This document shows, piece after piece, positions 32,291 to 39,137 of a DNA stretch of 64,000 nt. The translations under genes and the position numbers were made by a program. The notes beneath the pieces are model-generated. The model was not told the origin of the DNA. It searched no databases and was given only the letters and a program-made list of their open reading frames with translations. The number at the start of each line of letters is the position of its first letter. The stretch's first letter is position 1. This DNA is from Paludibacteraceae bacterium (GTDB lineage: Bacteria; Bacteroidota; Bacteroidia; Bacteroidales; Paludibacteraceae), in the NCBI GenBank assembly GCA_017448345.1, contig JAFSLP010000100.1:1-64000 (forward strand), read 5' to 3'.

Positions 32291-33133
32291 TTAACCGTTT
32301 AACGTCTCGACGATCATGTGATCGTCGAGTTCATAGACCGGACTGGGTGTGGTCCGGTCCAAGGCTTTGAGGAAGATGTCGCTGCCGGGCTCAATCTCTA
32401 TCTGCTCCAGATAGGAAGCCACGGTGTTGTACGCCACTTCCGGGTCGTTGTTCTCCTGCGAGAGATGGCAGAGCCACACGTTCCTCAACCCGGGATGCCA
32501 GTTCTGCTTCAGCAGCTCCCCGCAGGTGTCGTTGCTCTGGTGTCCGCGAGGGCTCAGGATACGCTCTTTGAGATAAGTCGGATAGGGTCCGTTGAGCAGC
32601 ATATGCTCGTCGTGGTTCGCCTCTATCACAAGGTGGTTCGCCGTGCGGATGTATTCCTTCATCTCCTCGTTGACGCTGCCGCAGTCGGTCATCAGGACGA
32701 AACGCTGACCGCGATAGTCAATGCTGTACCCGACGCAGTCGGTAGAGTCATGCTCGATGCCGAACGTGATGATGTTCATCCTGTACAGGTCCCACTGTTC
32801 GCCCTTGTTGAAGAAACGCCTGCTGGTGCGCAGTTTCTCGCGCACGCCGTAGTTGCGGTCGATTCCCGCGTGAATCTCCGGCGTGGAGTAGATAGGCAGT
32901 TTGACGCGCTCGCCCAACGTGCCTACGGCACGGATATGGTCCGCGTGGTCGTGCGTGATGAGCACGCCCATGATGTTTCGGAACTCCAGACCCATCTCGT
33001 GCAGGTATTTCTGAATGGAACGGGCTGAGATACCCGCATCGATGAGAATACCCCGCCGATGTGTGCCCAGATAATAGCAGTTGCCGCTACTTCCGCTGGC
33101 AAAACACCTGAATATAAGCCCGTTTTCGTCCAT
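32291..33133 (-). CDS. Metallo-beta-lactamase-fold hydrolase (WalJ/YycJ-like)
   Basis: A single-domain metallo-beta-lactamase-fold protein of 280 residues. It shows the metal motif THDHADHI near residue 60, the ASGSSGNCYYLG start typical of YycJ/WalJ, and later LMTDCGSVNEEM and a His in LVIEANHDEHML. Start at Met 33133 (MDENGLIFRCFASG) because the promoter -7 box lies at 33150-33157; the in-frame Met at 33172 would be upstream of the transcription start. Relatives are linked to cell-wall control and DNA replication; the exact substrate is unknown. The last codons run into a word repeat (32250-32300). Confidence 0.9.
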   Translation of the reverse strand: MDENGLIFRCFASGSSGNCYYLGTHRRGILIDAGISARSIQKYLHEMGLEFRNIMGVLITHDHADHIRAVGTLGERVKLPIYSTPEIHAGIDRNYGVREKLRTSRRFFNKGEQWDLYRMNIITFGIEHDSTDCVGYSIDYRGQRFVLMTDCGSVNEEMKEYIRTANHLVIEANHDEHMLLNGPYPTYLKERILSPRGHQSNDTCGELLKQNWHPGLRNVWLCHLSQENNDPEVAYNTVASYLEQIEIEPGSDIFLKALDRTTPSPVYELDDHMIVETLNG

Positions 33134-33149
33134 TTTACAAAATCGGCTG

Positions 33150-33181
33150 CAAAGGTACAACAAAAATTGCACATATGCAAG
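33150..33181 (-). promoter_or_regulatory. Promoter of the WalJ-like gene
   Basis: On the minus strand, CTTG (33178-33181), 20 nt, TACCTTTG (33150-33157). The -33 box is the outer end of the inverted-repeat element at 33172-33334; the same fusion is seen at 42673-42704. Confidence 0.8.
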
Positions 33182-33334
33182 GGAAAAGGGATTTTTTTTG
33201 CAAAAAGTAGTGTTTTCACTACTATTTATGGGCGGTTATCGGTCGGCTATGCTTGCATAAGACGACCGATAAGTGCACAGAAATACAGGGCTTTTGCCCT
33301 TTTGCAAAAAAAATCCCTTTTCCCATTGCATATG
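33172..33334. repeat. Inverted-repeat promoter element, copy 1
   Basis: Arms of 34-35 nt (33172-33205 and 33300-33334) are identical apart from one extra A and read CATATGCAAGGGAAAAGGG from the outside. Inside lie hairpins GTAGTG/CACTAC (33207-33222), TTATCGGTCG/CGACCGATAA (33236-33272) and GGGC/GCCC. Both outer ends carry the start of the extended promoter word (TTGCATATG). A related copy is at 42579-42682. Further right (33353-33422) a second inverted repeat, GTACTTTCGAGG against CCTCGAAGTAC, ends in another TTTGCATATGTC word on the minus strand. Confidence 0.7.
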
Positions 33335-33616
33335 GTCTGGAGGACGCGACAGTACTTTCGAGGTGGGACGGCAAAGCCGTGTCGGTGCCCTCGAAGTACA
33401 ACAAAAAATTGACATATGCAAATAAAAAACACCCCGACGGACGTTTTTTGCCACACAAAGGGTAAGGCAGGATATACAAAATGCAACAGCAAAGGTAGCG
33501 CAAAGGTAGCGCAAAGGTAGCCGTTTCGACGGAAATCCGGCGGAGACTTGACGGTTCGTCCAAAATTATCAAAATAAGTAGCGTTGCGATAATTTTAAGA
33601 AAAAACAAAGATAAAC

Positions 33617-33995
33617 ACTACTGTCCATTAAAAAAAATAAACAAAAACCAATAAAACCCTTTGAGTGCTTTAGGAGCGATGCACGCTTGCGTTAAGGCTC
33701 GTTACGACTCGCGGCTCTGCCGCTCAATGGAAACTCGCCTTACGCTACGCCCTCCCCATCGCAAACACTTCGTTCGGTTTACGCTGGGGACCCCTGCTAC
33801 TAAAACCTCCTTGTAAGCAAGCTTACAGACAGCTTTTACTACCAATTTGACAACTCTGCGAGTAAAAAGCACTCAAAGACCGCCAAGTGGGCACATAAAA
33901 AACATTGTCAAATCCGTTCACTTGAAATATCTATATAATCAGCTATATAACAATAGTTTATAAATACAATGTTTTTATTTTAAGTGGGCACTAAT
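33617..33995. mobile_element. MITE-like element, copy 2
   Basis: Same family as 631-905. Ends CACTACTGTCCATT on the left and AAGTGGGCACTAAT on the right; shared internal blocks CCCTTTGAGTGCTTTAG, AAGCTTACAGACAGCTTT and AAAAAACATTGTCAAATC. It is longer than copy 1 because about 115 bp, GC-rich and full of small palindromes (from about 33680 to 33793), are inserted in the middle. No coding sequence. Confidence 0.72.
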
Positions 33996-34036
33996 GAACA
34001 CTGATAATCGAAAAATAAGAAAAAAAGTACAATAAA

Positions 34037-34068
34037 TTTGCGTATATGAAAATTTTGTTGTAATTTTG
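34037..34068 (+). promoter_or_regulatory. Promoter of a non-coding RNA
   Basis: TTTG (34037-34040), 20 nt, TAATTTTG (34061-34068): an exact match to the Bacteroidetes pattern, but no start codon of a plausible gene follows for more than 700 nt. Confidence 0.8.
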
Positions 34069-34074
34069 CAGGCG

Positions 34075-34455
34075 GAATGAGTGCTGTGCGTGGAGTGTAC
34101 GCGCGGGAAGGCACTCATTTATAAGGATTCCACCTACGCCGCGCCTGTCGTGAACAGGAGGGTAAGAGGGGATTCATTACATATTAAAAGGCGTTTATTG
34201 ACGCTTTGTATTTGACGCACAAAAGCCTCGAACACTTTTGCAAATTCTCAAGTCAAAAACAAAGTAAGCAATTACGCCTACGGGTATGACATTTATCAGC
34301 CCCGTACATGGGAACATTGTATTTTGTACATTGTCACTTTGTACATTTTCTTGGGCTTGTCATATCGGCGTAGGTTTCATTGTTGTTTATTTGACTTGAG
34401 GGACAGTTCGAGGGTCCTTGTGCGTAGATGAGCAATAGCGAAGTCTGCGCTTTTT
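34075..34455 (+). ncRNA. Candidate structured non-coding RNA, about 380 nt
   Basis: Begins just after a strong promoter and holds no credible reading frame. Helices visible: GGAAT(GAGTGC) at 34074-34083 pairing with GCACTCATT (34111-34119) and ATTCC; CCTGT/ACAGG (34144-34158); GCGT/ACGC (34191-34204); CAAAAG/CTTTTG (34220-34240); and two long-range helices, 34132-34141 with 34366-34375 (10 bp) and 34247-34257 with 34390-34400 (11 bp). The two long-range helices cross, which would form a pseudoknot. It may end at AGCG/CGCT plus T5 (34437-34455). A word repeat (34313-34350) lies within. It does not carry the conserved sequences of tmRNA, RNase P RNA or SRP RNA that I know. Confidence 0.5.
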
Positions 34456-34601
34456 CGTGTATGTGTGTATGAGTAAGTGATTTGTGAAAAAGCCTCAATA
34501 GTGCAAATGAAACTGCAAAAACGGTGATTTTTGAGGGAATTTGAATAGAGTGTAATGTATTGAAACACATGTAGTTATGCGATAAAAATTTTAATAAAGT
34601 C

Positions 34602-34773
34602 TAGGATGTATAGGTAACGACCCTTTTCCTGCACCTTTTTAGCCCTAACGGGTGCCCTATACGCTATCAAAAAAGTACAAAATAAATATAACGGAGAATG
34701 CCGAAGTCTTGTGCAAGAGCGAGTGTAAGTCTCGCTTACACAACTCGCCGAAGCCAAGACTGGCGACGTCCGT
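34602..34773 (+). ncRNA. Structured leader of the envelope/RiPP operon
   Basis: Two folded blocks precede the first gene of the operon (34838). Block one: GTATAGG (34611-34617) with CCTATAC (34651-34659) enclosing GCACC/GGGTGC. Block two: outer helix ACGGA (34691-34695) with TCCGT (34769-34773), middle helix AGTCTTG (34705-34711) with CAAGACT (34755-34761), inner hairpin GTGTAAG (34723-34729) with CTTACAC (34735-34741) supported by CGAG/CTCG. The words GGAGAATGCCGAAG and GGAGGATGCCGAAA flank block two. It could be a cis-regulatory RNA; no ligand is suggested. Confidence 0.45.
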
Positions 34774-34837
34774 AACGAAGTGGAGGATGCCGAAAAGCCA
34801 TAAGTGAGTAGGCACGTACTGATCAAATTATATCATC

Positions 34838-35635
34838 ATGAAAAAGATTATGTTATTCGCTACTATTGTAGCAATGTCAATGGCTGTGGCTATGCCAGCC
34901 AATGCTCAATCTCGCAAGGAGAAAAAAGCTGCTAAGAAAGCCCAGTGGGAGATGGAACAGAAACAAAAGGCAGAAGAGGCAGCTCTGCTTCATCAGATGC
35001 GAATGGACAGCATCAAAAGAGTTAATGAAGAAAGGGCAGAAGCAGAAGAGCGTGCAAGAGACCGCAAAAGACGTCGTGAGGATCAAAAGGATGCAATGGA
35101 GCAGATATTAGAGGGCGGAGTACAACTTATTTACACTCCTTGTATGGATGAATTTCTTGCTTTGAATAAAGTGCCGGAACAAATGGCAGCACAAGGAATT
35201 GGAACCGGACAACAGACACAAGAGTTAGCACAAAAGGTAGCAAATGAAAGGGCTATTGACGATATTGGTCATCGGTTTGCCGGAGTAGTAAAGAATGCTA
35301 TGGAAAGTTACAATAAAGATACCAGTACTCCGAAGGGGAATCGCGTGACCGAAGGATCGTTGGAGGGTATGGTTCTTTCTGTTGGCGAAAAAGCTATAAA
35401 CGAGTTTTATATTGTTGATTGCCGTCAGTTCGCCAAAGATAGATATAATCAGTGGATTTGCTATGAGGCATTATATGTTCCAATGAACAAGGTTCTGGAT
35501 GCTATCATGAAGGAAGTAAAAGATGTAGATGTGGACAAAGCCATGTTCCGCAAACGTATGCAAGCCGAGTTGGATGCTAATGCAGCTAAAGAGAATGCAT
35601 CGTTACAGCAGCAACGCGCTGAAATAGAAGAATAA
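34838..35635 (+). CDS. Periplasmic coiled-coil protein, 265 aa
   Basis: First gene of an envelope operon. Signal peptide (MLFATIVAMSMAVAMPANA, cleavage before QSRKEKK), then a highly charged helical segment (residues 25-95, rich in Lys/Glu/Arg with RARDRKRRREDQKDAM) likely to form a coiled coil, followed by a domain with VQLIYTPCMDEFLA, VANERAIDDIGHRFAGVVK and YIVDCRQFAKDRYNQW that resembles the LPP20-like proteins encoded next to it. Function unknown. Only 4 bp separate it from the next gene. Base composition is more AT-rich than the housekeeping genes nearby. Confidence 0.75.
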   Translation: MKKIMLFATIVAMSMAVAMPANAQSRKEKKAAKKAQWEMEQKQKAEEAALLHQMRMDSIKRVNEERAEAEERARDRKRRREDQKDAMEQILEGGVQLIYTPCMDEFLALNKVPEQMAAQGIGTGQQTQELAQKVANERAIDDIGHRFAGVVKNAMESYNKDTSTPKGNRVTEGSLEGMVLSVGEKAINEFYIVDCRQFAKDRYNQWICYEALYVPMNKVLDAIMKEVKDVDVDKAMFRKRMQAELDANAAKENASLQQQRAEIEE

Positions 35636-35639
35636 TACC

Positions 35640-36083
35640 ATGAAACAGTTTATTTCAATTCTTCTAATTTGCTTACCCGTTGTGGCATTCGCTCAGGTTG
35701 GGCGTGAGATGCCTCAATGGGTAAGCCAATTGCCTTCCTCTAATCCGCAGAAGCACTTTTATTACCGGGTAACGGTAGGCGAAGGTGCTACCTATGACAA
35801 GGCATATGCCAATGCTTTTGCCAAAGCCATCATGGAAGCGAAATGGAAACTCGGCGTCAAGGTGAAAGTTTCAGATGATATGGCTGCGTTGGAAGACCAA
35901 GTGACGAATGCCGTAAATGTTCAAGAGCAGTACATGGAAATCCCAATTAACAAAGTATGCGATTATTGGGAAGAGTATCGTCCGGTAGCATCTGCCAAAC
36001 AGATTCGCCTGTATGTACTATGGCAGATAGCCGATGACGGGAGATATGAACCAAGATTTGAAGATTTCACTAATTGTCAATAA
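35640..36083 (+). CDS. Small LPP20-like secreted protein, 147 aa
   Basis: Signal peptide (FISILLICLPVVAFA), then one LPP20-like domain: PQWVSQLPSS at the start, FYYRVTVGEGATYDKAYANA in the middle and IRLYVLWQIA near the end. Proteins of this type are found as small envelope lipoproteins or periplasmic proteins; no enzymatic role is known to me. The following gene carries the same domain, so the pair looks like a duplication. Gap to the next gene 16 bp. Confidence 0.75.
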   Translation: MKQFISILLICLPVVAFAQVGREMPQWVSQLPSSNPQKHFYYRVTVGEGATYDKAYANAFAKAIMEAKWKLGVKVKVSDDMAALEDQVTNAVNVQEQYMEIPINKVCDYWEEYRPVASAKQIRLYVLWQIADDGRYEPRFEDFTNCQ

Positions 36084-36099
36084 CAAAAAAAGATTTAGT

Positions 36100-37035
36100 A
36101 TGCGTAAGTACCTTTTTGTGCTTTATGCACTTTTAACCTTCGGGATTTTGTGCCCGGATGTAGTTGCTCAAAACAGGAAAAGACCTCCGTTGCCGGACTG
36201 GGTGTTTGAGAAACCGGAACGGAGTAATCGGACATTCTATTACCATGTGGAGCGTGCAACAGGCGAGACGGAGACAGAAGCACGCAATAATGCTTACACA
36301 CAGGCATTCATGCAAGTGGCTCTGAAGTTAGGTATTCCATTGAATACCGAGGATATTAGTGAAGCGGTTGCCAGCGGGACAAATGTCAAATTGCTTTCAC
36401 AGCGTTTCACTATTCCTATGAATGTGGCGTGCTATTGCTCGCGTCCGAATGATGAGTTCGGAGGCTGGACTTATTGGTTGTTGTGCCAGATTCCGGAAGT
36501 AGGCTATGCTGATAATGCTCGGTTTGATGATTTCAACGAGTGTTTCAAACATGAGCGTTATGACCAACGGCAAAAGGATTTGGCAGCAAAAGCGGAGAAA
36601 CAGAGACAAGATTCGCTGCGCCTTGTGAAAAGTGAAAATGGCAAAGCGTTGGCTGCGTCTGTCTTTATTCCCGGAGCGGGGCAGATGGTAAAACGCCACT
36701 ATACAGAAGGTGCGCTTACACTCGTTGGCGAGGTCGCTCTGTTAGGTGCCGGTGTCGGAACCTATTTTGGTGCCAAACAACAGACAAAGATTATGAATAG
36801 TTACGGCATAGACTATGCGACTTACCAGTCTGCACAAAAGGCAAAACCTATTTATCAAGGCGTTTCCTATACTTGTTTTGGATTAGCCGTTGTACTTTAT
36901 GGCGTCAATCTATGGAGAGCCTATACGATGGAACCCAAGCAGCGTAATTATGCGTTCTATCCTACGATTATTCCAGTGGAAAATACGACTAATAGCAATT
37001 ATGCGTTTGGATTAGGTGCAACAATTAAATTTTAA
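36100..37035 (+). CDS. LPP20-like domain plus DUF5683-like membrane domain
   Basis: 311 residues from Met 36100 (MRKYLFVLYALLTFG, a signal peptide); an earlier in-frame Met at 36034 lies in the preceding gene. Residues about 25-150 repeat the LPP20-like domain of its neighbour (LPDWVFEKPERSNRTFYYHV, TYWLLCQIPEVG). The C-terminal part has the motif FIPGAGQMVKRHYTEGALTL and two further hydrophobic stretches (LVGEVALLGAGVGTYFG, YTCFGLAVVLYGVNLW), the pattern of DUF5683, also present in this window at 53811. The stop shares a base with the next start (TAATG). Confidence 0.75.
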   Translation: MRKYLFVLYALLTFGILCPDVVAQNRKRPPLPDWVFEKPERSNRTFYYHVERATGETETEARNNAYTQAFMQVALKLGIPLNTEDISEAVASGTNVKLLSQRFTIPMNVACYCSRPNDEFGGWTYWLLCQIPEVGYADNARFDDFNECFKHERYDQRQKDLAAKAEKQRQDSLRLVKSENGKALAASVFIPGAGQMVKRHYTEGALTLVGEVALLGAGVGTYFGAKQQTKIMNSYGIDYATYQSAQKAKPIYQGVSYTCFGLAVVLYGVNLWRAYTMEPKQRNYAFYPTIIPVENTTNSNYAFGLGATIKF

Positions 37036-38324
37036 TGAATATGAAAAAGTTTTCTTTATTTGCACTTGTGGTAACAATCGTATTATGCGGATTCAGCAGT
37101 TGTGAAGAATCTGCATCGAGTGGCGTGGCAACGTATTATGGCACCGTGATTGACGAAACGACTGATTTGCCTTTCGAAGGAGTGGATGTAAAGGTCACTA
37201 ACGGAGACAGAATCCATACCGCCACCCAAACTAATTCGGATGGTTATTTCTCTGTCGATGTACGTTTGCAGGAAGTCAATCAAGACTATTACGTGTTATT
37301 AGGCAATGCACGTATAGGAACCAAGCGTGTGGATTTGCCGGGGTTTGGTAACGGACGGTATGACTTAGGCATAATCACTATCAAAGGTCCAACTGTGCCT
37401 ACAGTTGAAACCGCAGAGGTAACCAATATCAAGTCCAAAATGGCGACTGGTGGTGGTAAAGTAACGAGTAGTGGTGGTTTTGCTGTCACAAAGCGTGGTG
37501 TTTGTTGGGGCACTTCGCAATACCCGACAATAATCAATGACCATACAGAAGACGGAACAGGAGCCGGTGAATTCTTCAGTAATATTGGGAATCTGCAACC
37601 GAATACTACTTATTATGTTCGCGCCTATGCGGAAAATGAAAAAGGAGTCGCATATGGAAATCAAGTGACTTTTAGAACAGAAAGTGGAGTCCCGACCGTA
37701 AAAACAACACTTGTTCGTGTTGATAGTAAAACTATGATTTATTACGAAGGAAGTGTTACTGATGTCGGTGATTCGCCAGTAACGGAACGTGGTATTTGCT
37801 GGGGAACTTCTACTCCGACCATTGCAAACCAAAAAACAACGGATGGTGATGGTCTCGGTGGTTATTCGGGTAGCTTAACAGTTAGTAATGTGCATACACA
37901 AGACTTGTATATCCGCGCATATGCTACAAATGGTTCCGGTACTGCATACGGTGAAGCAATCAAAATAGACCATCGTAATCCCTATAATTTATATAAGGTT
38001 TCTGATCAAGGAGTTAGCTACCTAGTGCTTCCTTACGATATAGAAAGGGTATGGATGGGGGTTCATGATAATACGGGGAATGAACCTGCATTTAGACTAT
38101 GTAACGAATTAGTAGCGTACGATTATGATGACTGGACGCTTCCAGCATTGTCTGTCTTGATGCTTATGTATGAAAATAAAGATGCGATAGGCGGTTTTTG
38201 GGGGGCTTATTGGAGTAGTACTTTTAGAGGAGGCGGATATGGTTATTATTATATAAGTTTTAGCGATGGCTCTATTGACTATGGTCAAGGAACATATGGA
38301 GTTCGTCCTGTTCGGCAATATTAA
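37035..38324 (+). CDS. Surface lipoprotein with Fn3-like repeats and DUF1566-like end
   Basis: 429 residues; lipobox GFSSC with Cys23. Order: a carboxypeptidase-regulatory-like sandwich (about 30-115, YYGTVIDETTDLPFEGVDV), two Fn3-like repeats (about 118-310) with the Bacteroidales words VTKRGVCWGTS, TTYYVRAYAEN, VTERGICWGTS and RAYATNGSGTAYGE, and a C-terminal domain of the DUF1566/Fibrobacter-major-paralog type (WTLPALSVLMLMYEN, AYWSSTFRGGG, YGVRPVRQY). Such domains have a C-type-lectin-like fold. An alternative start is Met 37041. It is followed after 47 bp by the first of two small peptide genes. Gene is AT-rich. Confidence 0.8.
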   Translation: MNMKKFSLFALVVTIVLCGFSSCEESASSGVATYYGTVIDETTDLPFEGVDVKVTNGDRIHTATQTNSDGYFSVDVRLQEVNQDYYVLLGNARIGTKRVDLPGFGNGRYDLGIITIKGPTVPTVETAEVTNIKSKMATGGGKVTSSGGFAVTKRGVCWGTSQYPTIINDHTEDGTGAGEFFSNIGNLQPNTTYYVRAYAENEKGVAYGNQVTFRTESGVPTVKTTLVRVDSKTMIYYEGSVTDVGDSPVTERGICWGTSTPTIANQKTTDGDGLGGYSGSLTVSNVHTQDLYIRAYATNGSGTAYGEAIKIDHRNPYNLYKVSDQGVSYLVLPYDIERVWMGVHDNTGNEPAFRLCNELVAYDYDDWTLPALSVLMLMYENKDAIGGFWGAYWSSTFRGGGYGYYYISFSDGSIDYGQGTYGVRPVRQY

Positions 38325-38371
38325 ATATCCATTAGAAACCTCGCGATGTATAGGTTAATCGCTACATTTTT

Positions 38372-38527
38372 ATGATTGCAAAAGCATTAACCCATGCCCA
38401 GAAGGCAATTTCTCGATTAGTCATTCATAAATTACAACCTCTCGCATGTGGGCTTCCTTGGGGTGAATATGCGGACTATAATGATTATGATGATATGAGT
38501 AAATACTATGATGTCGATACATATTAA
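38372..38527 (+). CDS. Putative RiPP precursor A (51 aa, Tyr-x-Asp repeats)
   Basis: A 51-codon gene, ATG 38372, TAA 38525-38527. The N-terminal leader (MIAKALTHAQKAISRLVIHK) aligns with that of the next peptide gene by the pattern T-(H/Y)-A-x-K-A-I-x-R-x-(V/I)-(I/V)-x-K. After a Pro/Gly hinge (CGLPWGE) comes a C-terminal core with Tyr at every third position and Asp two residues on (YADYNDYDD), then MSKYYDVDTY. The pattern aromatic-x-Asp repeated in phase is what radical SAM cyclophane-forming enzymes act on, and such an enzyme is encoded 600 bp downstream. I infer a ribosomally made, crosslinked peptide; the class is not one I can name. Confidence 0.72.
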   Translation: MIAKALTHAQKAISRLVIHKLQPLACGLPWGEYADYNDYDDMSKYYDVDTY

Positions 38528-38537
38528 ATTTAGCACT

Positions 38538-38678
38538 ATGAAAACAAAAAAACAAACATATGCCAGCAAAGCAATCCAACGAAAGATTGTAGCAAAATAC
38601 TCTATAATAGAGTCCCATTTTGCAGACCATCAATATGATTATAGTGATTATCATAGTGATTATGCCGATTACGATTAA
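38538..38678 (+). CDS. Putative RiPP precursor B (46 aa, Asp-Tyr repeats)
   Basis: A 46-codon gene, ATG 38538, TAA 38676-38678, 10 bp after precursor A. The leader MKTKKQTYASKAIQRKIVAK shares KAI-x-R and the flanking Thr, Ala and Lys with precursor A. The core (YDYSDYHSDYADYD) has the triads Y-S-D and Y-A-D and ends exactly at Asp. There is no signal peptide and no Gly-Gly cleavage site, so the cut between leader and core cannot be predicted. The gap to the membrane-protein gene is 12 bp. Two paralogous precursors next to one modifying enzyme is a usual RiPP arrangement. Confidence 0.72.
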   Translation: MKTKKQTYASKAIQRKIVAKYSIIESHFADHQYDYSDYHSDYADYD

Positions 38679-38690
38679 AAGTTTTATATT

Positions 38691-39134
38691 ATGGATTGCG
38701 AAGTACAAAAAGCGATAATCATCGGTATTATCAGTGGCTTAATCTCCTCATGGTTTTTTTGGCTAATTATAAATTATATATTAGCTCCTGCTATTAGTTC
38801 TGATAAAAAAGTACAACATGGAAAAATTAAAAAATACATAAGAATATATAATGAAAACAGATTGTTTGATGCATATGAAGTGATATGCTATATTGAGTAC
38901 ATATATCACGATACAAATAATAAAGTTCAGAAGTTATACAGAACGACATTAACTCTTCCTGTACTTAAACATTCAGGAGGGGAACATAATGTTCATCTGA
39001 ATGGTTCAAAAGAAACAGAACTGGTGTTTAATGACCCGAATGCAATATTAAACATAACTATAACCTACCAGAATAAATTAGGTATAAAGAAAACTATTCC
39101 TGTTTTGAATCTTACGAATAATGATGAGGAATAA
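38691..39134 (+). CDS. Single-helix membrane protein, 147 aa
   Basis: I do not recognise the family. One transmembrane helix near the N-terminus (AIIIGIISGLISSWFFWLII), then a mostly beta-type domain of about 110 residues (YEVICYIEYIYHD, LYRTTLTLPVL, ILNITITYQNK) outside the membrane. It stands between the precursor peptides and the radical SAM gene, 3 bp before the latter, so it belongs to the same unit; immunity, peptide docking or export are possible roles but none is shown. AT-rich like its neighbours. Confidence 0.65.
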   Translation: MDCEVQKAIIIGIISGLISSWFFWLIINYILAPAISSDKKVQHGKIKKYIRIYNENRLFDAYEVICYIEYIYHDTNNKVQKLYRTTLTLPVLKHSGGEHNVHLNGSKETELVFNDPNAILNITITYQNKLGIKKTIPVLNLTNNDEE

Positions 39135-39137
39135 AAT

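Noticed and set aside
34075..34455. tmRNA, RNase P RNA or SRP RNA
   Set aside because: Conserved 5' and core sequences of these RNAs and a tag reading frame are absent.
34334..34570. 78-codon minus-strand reading frame
   Set aside because: Lies over the structured RNA candidate and a word repeat, with no domain or promoter.
37980..38324. Variable region of a diversity-generating retroelement in the DUF1566-like domain
   Set aside because: The fold is a frequent DGR target, but no reverse transcriptase and no matching template repeat could be found in the window.
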